The position numbers and the translations under genes are program-made. A stretch of 59,287 nt of DNA from Fragilariopsis cylindrus CCMP1102. Lineage: Eukaryota; Bacillariophyta; Bacillariophyceae; Bacillariales; Bacillariaceae. Shown here in pieces: positions 54,410 through 59,287 of this stretch. Position 1 is the stretch's first letter. Every line of letters starts with the position of its first letter. The stretch lies in assembly GCA_900095095.1 (NCBI GenBank), contig FMBT01000537.1, positions 1 to 59,287 of the forward strand, in the 5' to 3' direction. The notes beneath the pieces were generated by a model. That model had not been told where the DNA came from. It worked only from the letters and a program-made list of their open reading frames with translations, and did no database searches.

Positions 54410-54890
54410 ATGATTCCACAGAAGAAGCAACAGCATCACCATTGTCATCATCACCATCACAGCATCAGAATATCACCGACGAGGAGTGAATCTATTACAA
54501 AAGAGAACCATGAAATCATAGCTGTGAGGGATGGCGATATTCCATCAGACCTTGATGATTTATCATTTGAAAACAACAGCAGCAACAGCAGCAAAAAACA
54601 TATCCACTTGATGAAACAAACAATCCCGATTAATTAACTGTTTCGAAGAAATCGAAGAAAAATTCCTTTTTAAACGGCCAAGAAGTAGAAGAACTGCAAA
54701 TTTACTAAAGTTTGTATTATTAATTTTATTATTAATACAAGTTCTTACTGTTTTATTTATAGAATATGCTATTTTACATGGTACGCTTTGTATCGCTTCT
54801 TTCCCCATAAATCATTTATTTGGTTTGTGCGTGGCGTGCAGTGAGTGTAGTGAAATTGCACGTACGCTACGTCCGAAAGGAAACTTTTGA
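54410..54890 (+). CDS. Small single-span membrane protein with a His-rich N terminus (one frameshift)
   Basis: ATG 54410 gives MIPQKKQQHHHCHHHHHSIR, an acidic DGDIPSDLDDLSFEN segment, and stops at 54637. Just before, near 54620, the neighbouring phase continues SRLINCFEEIEEKFLFKRPR, then SRRTANLLKFVLLILLLIQV and LTVLFIEYAILHGTLC, one membrane span, to a TGA at 54888-54890. It is convergent with the five-span gene, 35 bases away. The join is inference; family unknown. Confidence 0.4.
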
Positions 54891-54925
54891 GAATTATGAG
54901 TGTGCTTCTTCTATTCTGAACTATC

Positions 54926-57900
54926 TTATGTTGATGTTCTCCATGAGGAACGCAGTGTTATTAATATCATACCACAAAATGATATAATAATCAATAATAA
55001 TAAACCATTTGTATTTGCGGTTGCAAAATCTGTACATAACGCGTTATGTACAACATCCACATATAATGTATTGATACGTGGACATGATACCGCGTCGTAG
55101 GCTTGTTTAATTGCTTGATTGACATTTCTAAATTGTATATTTAATAATTGTATATTATCAAAAAAAAATTGTACCTGTTCGGTACCGCTATCACCACCAC
55201 AATTTTCTTTTATTAAATCTAATCCTAAGACATCATATGCAAATGATGTTTGTGTATCAACACTATCTAATGATTCCTGAAGCAAACCTTGTATGATAAT
55301 AACTTCTGCTAATGGGTCTACTATAGCATTTGAACCAGTACTACCACTACCACATCCAGTTATGTAGGTCGTTAGACGTTGTTTGGCAATATCATCAATC
55401 AAACCATCGCCGCTAGTGATACCGATCGTCATATATTGTTCTAATACAGCTAATACTGTATCATCTGGTGTACCACGTCCACTTGTTATTGATTCAAAGG
55501 CAAGATCAATCTTATCTCGTGTGTGGTGGAAGTCACATTGTTGAAACTTGCTGCTGTTGCTGCTGATGGCATATTTGCAGTAGTAGTACTAGATAGATGT
55601 GAACATGAATCAGTTGTAATGATATTACCAAAACAAAATAGAATAACTAATAACCATGATATTAATACAACCAATGTTTGTAATGGTAATACAAAATAAC
55701 CATAACAATTTTCAATTTTAGGTGGTACGCTATCATCTTATTCCTTCTTGAACGTTCGCCATATATAACAGCACACAACAATGCTAATTGACTAAATATT
55801 ATTAATATTATTATACAAATGATTAATGGTATTATCCATAAGTACTCGTTGGTAGTTGATACTGCAATATTAACATCTTGTAATACAGATGTTACGGTAG
55901 TAGATGTATCTTTAGCAGTTTCCAATAAGTCAATTACTGTGGGTATATAATTTAAATATTCTTTGGATATAGTTTGTATCATTTCTTCTGGATTAAAACC
56001 AAATTGTAAAATGAAATTATCTAAACTAAAGGATGGACAAATTTCAGAATATAATAATGGTATTGTTGCCATAATGGATACAGTCGTTTGAGCAACCTCA
56101 TCTAATACTATGAGTACATCATTAATTTCATTCACAATTTGTGCTGTTTCTTCCACAACATCCTGAGATGTTAATGCAGCATTTTCTAATGGCATATACA
56201 TATGTGTCATTAATAAGACACAACAAATCAATGATAGAATAGCAAAGAAACCAAATGCAATTCGTGTGGATATTCTTCGTCTTGATACATGTTTCGAATC
56301 GAATGAACAACATATTGTTTGTCCCCAAAATTTGTCTGGAACCTTACTTCTACTACTTGTTTTTATTTACAAAGGAAGAAGCAGATGAATCATCATCATC
56401 GTCGTCAGGTGTCTTCATCACTAAACCAACACGTACACGGTTTGGTTGTTTCGTTTTTGTTTTCTTTGGTAAAGAATATAATGCTGTAATAGGTTTGTTT
56501 GTATTCCATCCACTAATACTACTAGTAGTACGAGTACGACGACCACTTTTGTTGTTGTTATGTTTTGACGACACATCAGATTGAGACTGAACGATATCAT
56601 CTAATTCTGTCATTTGTAATTCATATTCTTCTAATGATGTGTTCGTATTCTGTGCCACAGACCATCTTTTCACATTCGATGCAGCAACTTGTCTTGATTT
56701 TTCTTTATTTGCAGCAGCACTAGATTCAGATTGAACTTGTCGTTGTTCTTTTGTTGCTGGTGTTGTTTTGTTTTTATTAAACGTCATAGATGATGACAAT
56801 CTTTTCAATGACGACGAGACTCTACCATTATTACTAGATTTCAATAGTGATAATCTACGAATTTCTCGTTTTCCTGGTTCATCCATAGCAATAGAATCAT
56901 TATCATCCACAGCAGCACCAATAGAGGAATCATCACCACTACCACCACTACTTTTCAAAATCAAACCACCCGATTTTGATTTTTGTCGTTGCTTAGCAGT
57001 AGTATCAGAATCATCATGAAATGCATATCCAGCAGAACATCCCATACGATCACGTCCACCCCATTTAAGTAGTAAAATAGCTAAAAACCATATCACTACT
57101 AAACAACATAGGAAGATACCAATACCAACCAGGCCTTCAATATATTCCACTTGTTCGGAACGATCACCAGATACAAATGCTAAAATAGAATTGTGTGTAT
57201 CTGTTGTTGTTTCTTTACCAACCACAATTCTTGCAAGAATACTACCAACAAATTTAAATACTGGTGGCTACATTGAGAGAAAGAGAGAGAAAGGAATTAG
57301 TGCATGCATGCGTGAGTGAGAAGAGTGGAGAGAAGAAAAAAGGTAGAAATGAAAACGTTCGATCGATCGATCGATCGAGAAAGCAGTGGTCGTTATCTTA
57401 TCGCATCGCCCTTTTATGTGAACAAATAGAGGAAGAACACTTTTATTCCCTCAGCTCAGTTCAGCTCAGCTAAGCTCAGTTCTCTACTCTCGGGCTTTTA
57501 GAGAGTGAGTGTGATTGAACCGAATCAAATTAAATCAAATCGAATTAAATCTAAATCTAAATCTAAATCAAATCAAATCACGACTATTGCTCTGTCTAGC
57601 TTCTGCCTCTGATCTCTCGACTTGGTAGCTATTCATTCTTAGTATTATTCTGCCTGCCTACCTGCCTGCCTACCTGCCTGTCTGCCAAAGAAGGGTATAC
57701 TACCCGGTGCTGTCCGACGACTAAACATCGATTTCATTTTGATTTGATTTGATTTGATTCAATTTTGATTTGATTCAATTTGATTTGATTTTGATTTTGA
57801 TTCACTCCATTCATCTCGCGAAAGAGTCGAGTCGAGTCGAGCAAGAACAAAAGAAAAAGAAAGACTGCAGAAAATTAAAGAATGAACGAAAGAAATAAAT

Positions 57901-57998
57901 AAACTTACCGCAATATATGTGGATGCAACATAATCTAAATTCGGTACAATCGTGTAATCTGTGCCATCGATGGCTGCTACTACTCCTGCTGATGACAT
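54926..57998 (-). CDS. Five-span membrane protein with prominin/tweety-like topology (two exons, three frame breaks)
   Basis: Exon 1 (57998-57909) encodes MSSAGVVAAIDGTDYTIVPN and continues LDYVASTYIA. The intron 57268-57908 joins in phase 0 to PPVFKFVGSILARIVVGKET. Spans: IEGLVGIGIFLCCLVVIWFL; RIAFGFFAILSLICCVLL; WIIPLIICIIILIIFSQLAL; LQTLVVLISWLLVILFCFGN; and LLLLIIISFCGMILITL. A Ser/Thr-rich loop lies between spans 1 and 2, a large loop without Cys pairs between 2 and 3, a short one between 3 and 4, and a large loop with several Cys (ITGCGSGS, ENCGGDS, VSCPR, HNALC) between 4 and 5. Frame breaks: about 56370 (to VPDKFWGQTICCSFDSKHVS), about 55738 (to DSVPPKIENCYGYFVLPL) and about 55525 (to DKIDLAFESITSGRG). 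Likely in the plasma membrane; function unknown. Confidence 0.65.
57268..57908 (-). other. Intron rich in short tandem repeats
   Basis: On the minus strand the donor is GTAAGT at 57908-57903 and the acceptor is ATGTAG at 57273-57268. It contains GATC runs (57360-57378), AAATC/AAATCT runs, a CTGCCTAC run (57652-57683) and GAGTC runs. Confidence 0.75.
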
Positions 57999-59287
57999 GA
58001 TGATGGATGGAGTAGTCGGGTATGTAGTGTATTGTAAGTGTAAGTGTAGAGTCGAGTCGAGGAATCTTCTTCTATTACCAAACAATAGCTATTCTTGCAG
58101 TTATATGGAATAATAACATAGTTGGAAGTTCTACTAACTTACTGTAGTATACATTTTGAATGTTACTCTGTTTCGCTTTTTCAAAAAGAAAGATTAACAG
58201 CTCTGACAACGATGATACTAAGAAGGACGTAAACGTGAATGAAATATTTGATAATTTGAATAGAAAAGTGCCGTTGGAAGCATGCTTCGAGGAGCCAAGT
58301 CTTTAGTTGATAGTGTAGGTGCGCGTCAAAAATATCCGATCAAATCACGACAGGCAGCACATCAAAAGTTATTTTTCGTACGATTGATTAATATATGTTT
58401 GTTTACTGGTAATGTACAATTACTAGCTAATAGTTTTGAGAGCTATTACAGCAGTCGTGCTTGTAGTAGTTATGTTGTGTGTGTCCAATCGCATGAAAGA
58501 GTGCGAGTTGGACGACATTCAATCGGAAGGCAAGGCAAGGCACTTGTACTTTATATTTTGCAACATGGCTGATTGCATGACGTGACACATGAAGACAACA
58601 GACATACAGTACAGAGCAGAGCAGAGGTTACAGTACAGTACAGTATAGTATAGTACAGTACCACCATTGCATTGTATACATACAGTTTTGCATCATCAAA
58701 GAGAGACTACACTAATGTAGACAGTGTGAGAAAGTAAAGATACTGGAGACATAACATAACATAACATAACATAACAAATTGCACAACAACCAATAATAAC
58801 AAACAATGAATGGGAGTTTACTGGGATGAAAGGCAATAATGTAATATAATGCAACACATATTCTCTTTAAAAGAGATCCTACACACATTTTACTTTTTAT
58901 GTGCTACTTGGTAGTACTTAATTTATATGTGCTACTAGGTAGTGTAGGAAGGTAAGGAGGACCCGAATTAGGTGACTGTCTCGTCATCTATCTTTTTTCT
59001 TTCTTAAAAAAAATGATCAGTCAAATAGTACACATCCCTTGCAATTTGCTATGTATGATGGTTATTTATGTCTGGTGTGGAGCAAAACACAAGAACTGTT
59101 CATTATATATACGCCAATTCAGGTAAAATTTTGCATAAGAATAACAGAGATTTATGTATGATATAATGGTTCTCTGAAACAAATCCTATATATTCTGTTA
59201 GATGGTATGTATGATCCTATGTATTCTGTTATCTTTCCATTGGTTTTTTTTGCTGGTGATAAATAACGAATGTGATTTATGTTTGTT
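57999..59287. other. Right-end region with ACAGT and ATAAC repeats; one weak ORF
   Basis: A 96-codon plus frame at 58282-58572 (MLRGAKSLVDSVGARQKYPI) has no recognised domain and is doubtful. AGTAC/AGTAT units lie at about 58630-58662 and five ATAAC units at about 58749-58775. Nothing else is supported. Confidence 0.45.

Overview
The window looks like nuclear DNA of a diatom, probably a pennate one (inference). The pointers are a Ty1/copia retrotransposon of the diatom CoDi type, a DUF6824-like domain of the sort expanded in diatoms, Pro-Thr-repeat secreted proteins, short GT-AG introns, Ser/Asn/Asp/Gln homopolymers encoded by triplet microsatellites, and a protein with a possible ER-type plastid leader. 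No rRNA, tRNA or CRISPR array was recognised.

Layout. 1-437 (-) is the start of an acidic protein that leaves the window. 1876-8514 is a near full-length copia element with 320-bp LTRs and separate gag and pol frames. 8515-13239 has no convincing gene but holds a 983-bp inverted-repeat transposon with a TTAT duplication (10821-11803). 13240-28049 is the main host-gene block: a PT-repeat/PSI-like secreted protein (+), a serine beta-lactamase-like hydrolase (+), a large DUF6824-Myb-PDZ-Cys protein (-), a possibly plastid-targeted protein (+), a multispan membrane protein (-) and a secreted phospholipase A2-like protein (+). About 28.5-40.0 kb is a retroelement graveyard. It holds a tyrosine-recombinase (DIRS-like) retroelement on the minus strand with ORF1, RT/RNase H, recombinase and an extra ORF. 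Its ORF1 is split by a 5'-truncated LINE on the plus strand, and a remnant of a related copy lies at 39.7-40.0 kb. 40.4-48.2 kb holds a broken small secreted/membrane gene, three paralogues of a TspO/MBR-like membrane protein (one -, two +) and a membrane-anchored dimeric-barrel protein (-). 49.4-50.6 kb is an AlkB-like dioxygenase. 52-55 kb has three small broken ORFs, and 54.9-58.0 kb (-) is a five-membrane-span protein with prominin/tweety-like topology and one intron.

Many reading frames carry one-base shifts or single in-frame stops while the protein sequence continues sensibly on the other side. The cleanest explanation is residual insertion/deletion error in the assembly, perhaps long-read based, with true decay in the mobile elements. 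Composite genes are therefore given as spans, with break points stated. The host genes form no obvious operon or pathway; the structured parts are the TspO-like cluster and the nested mobile elements.
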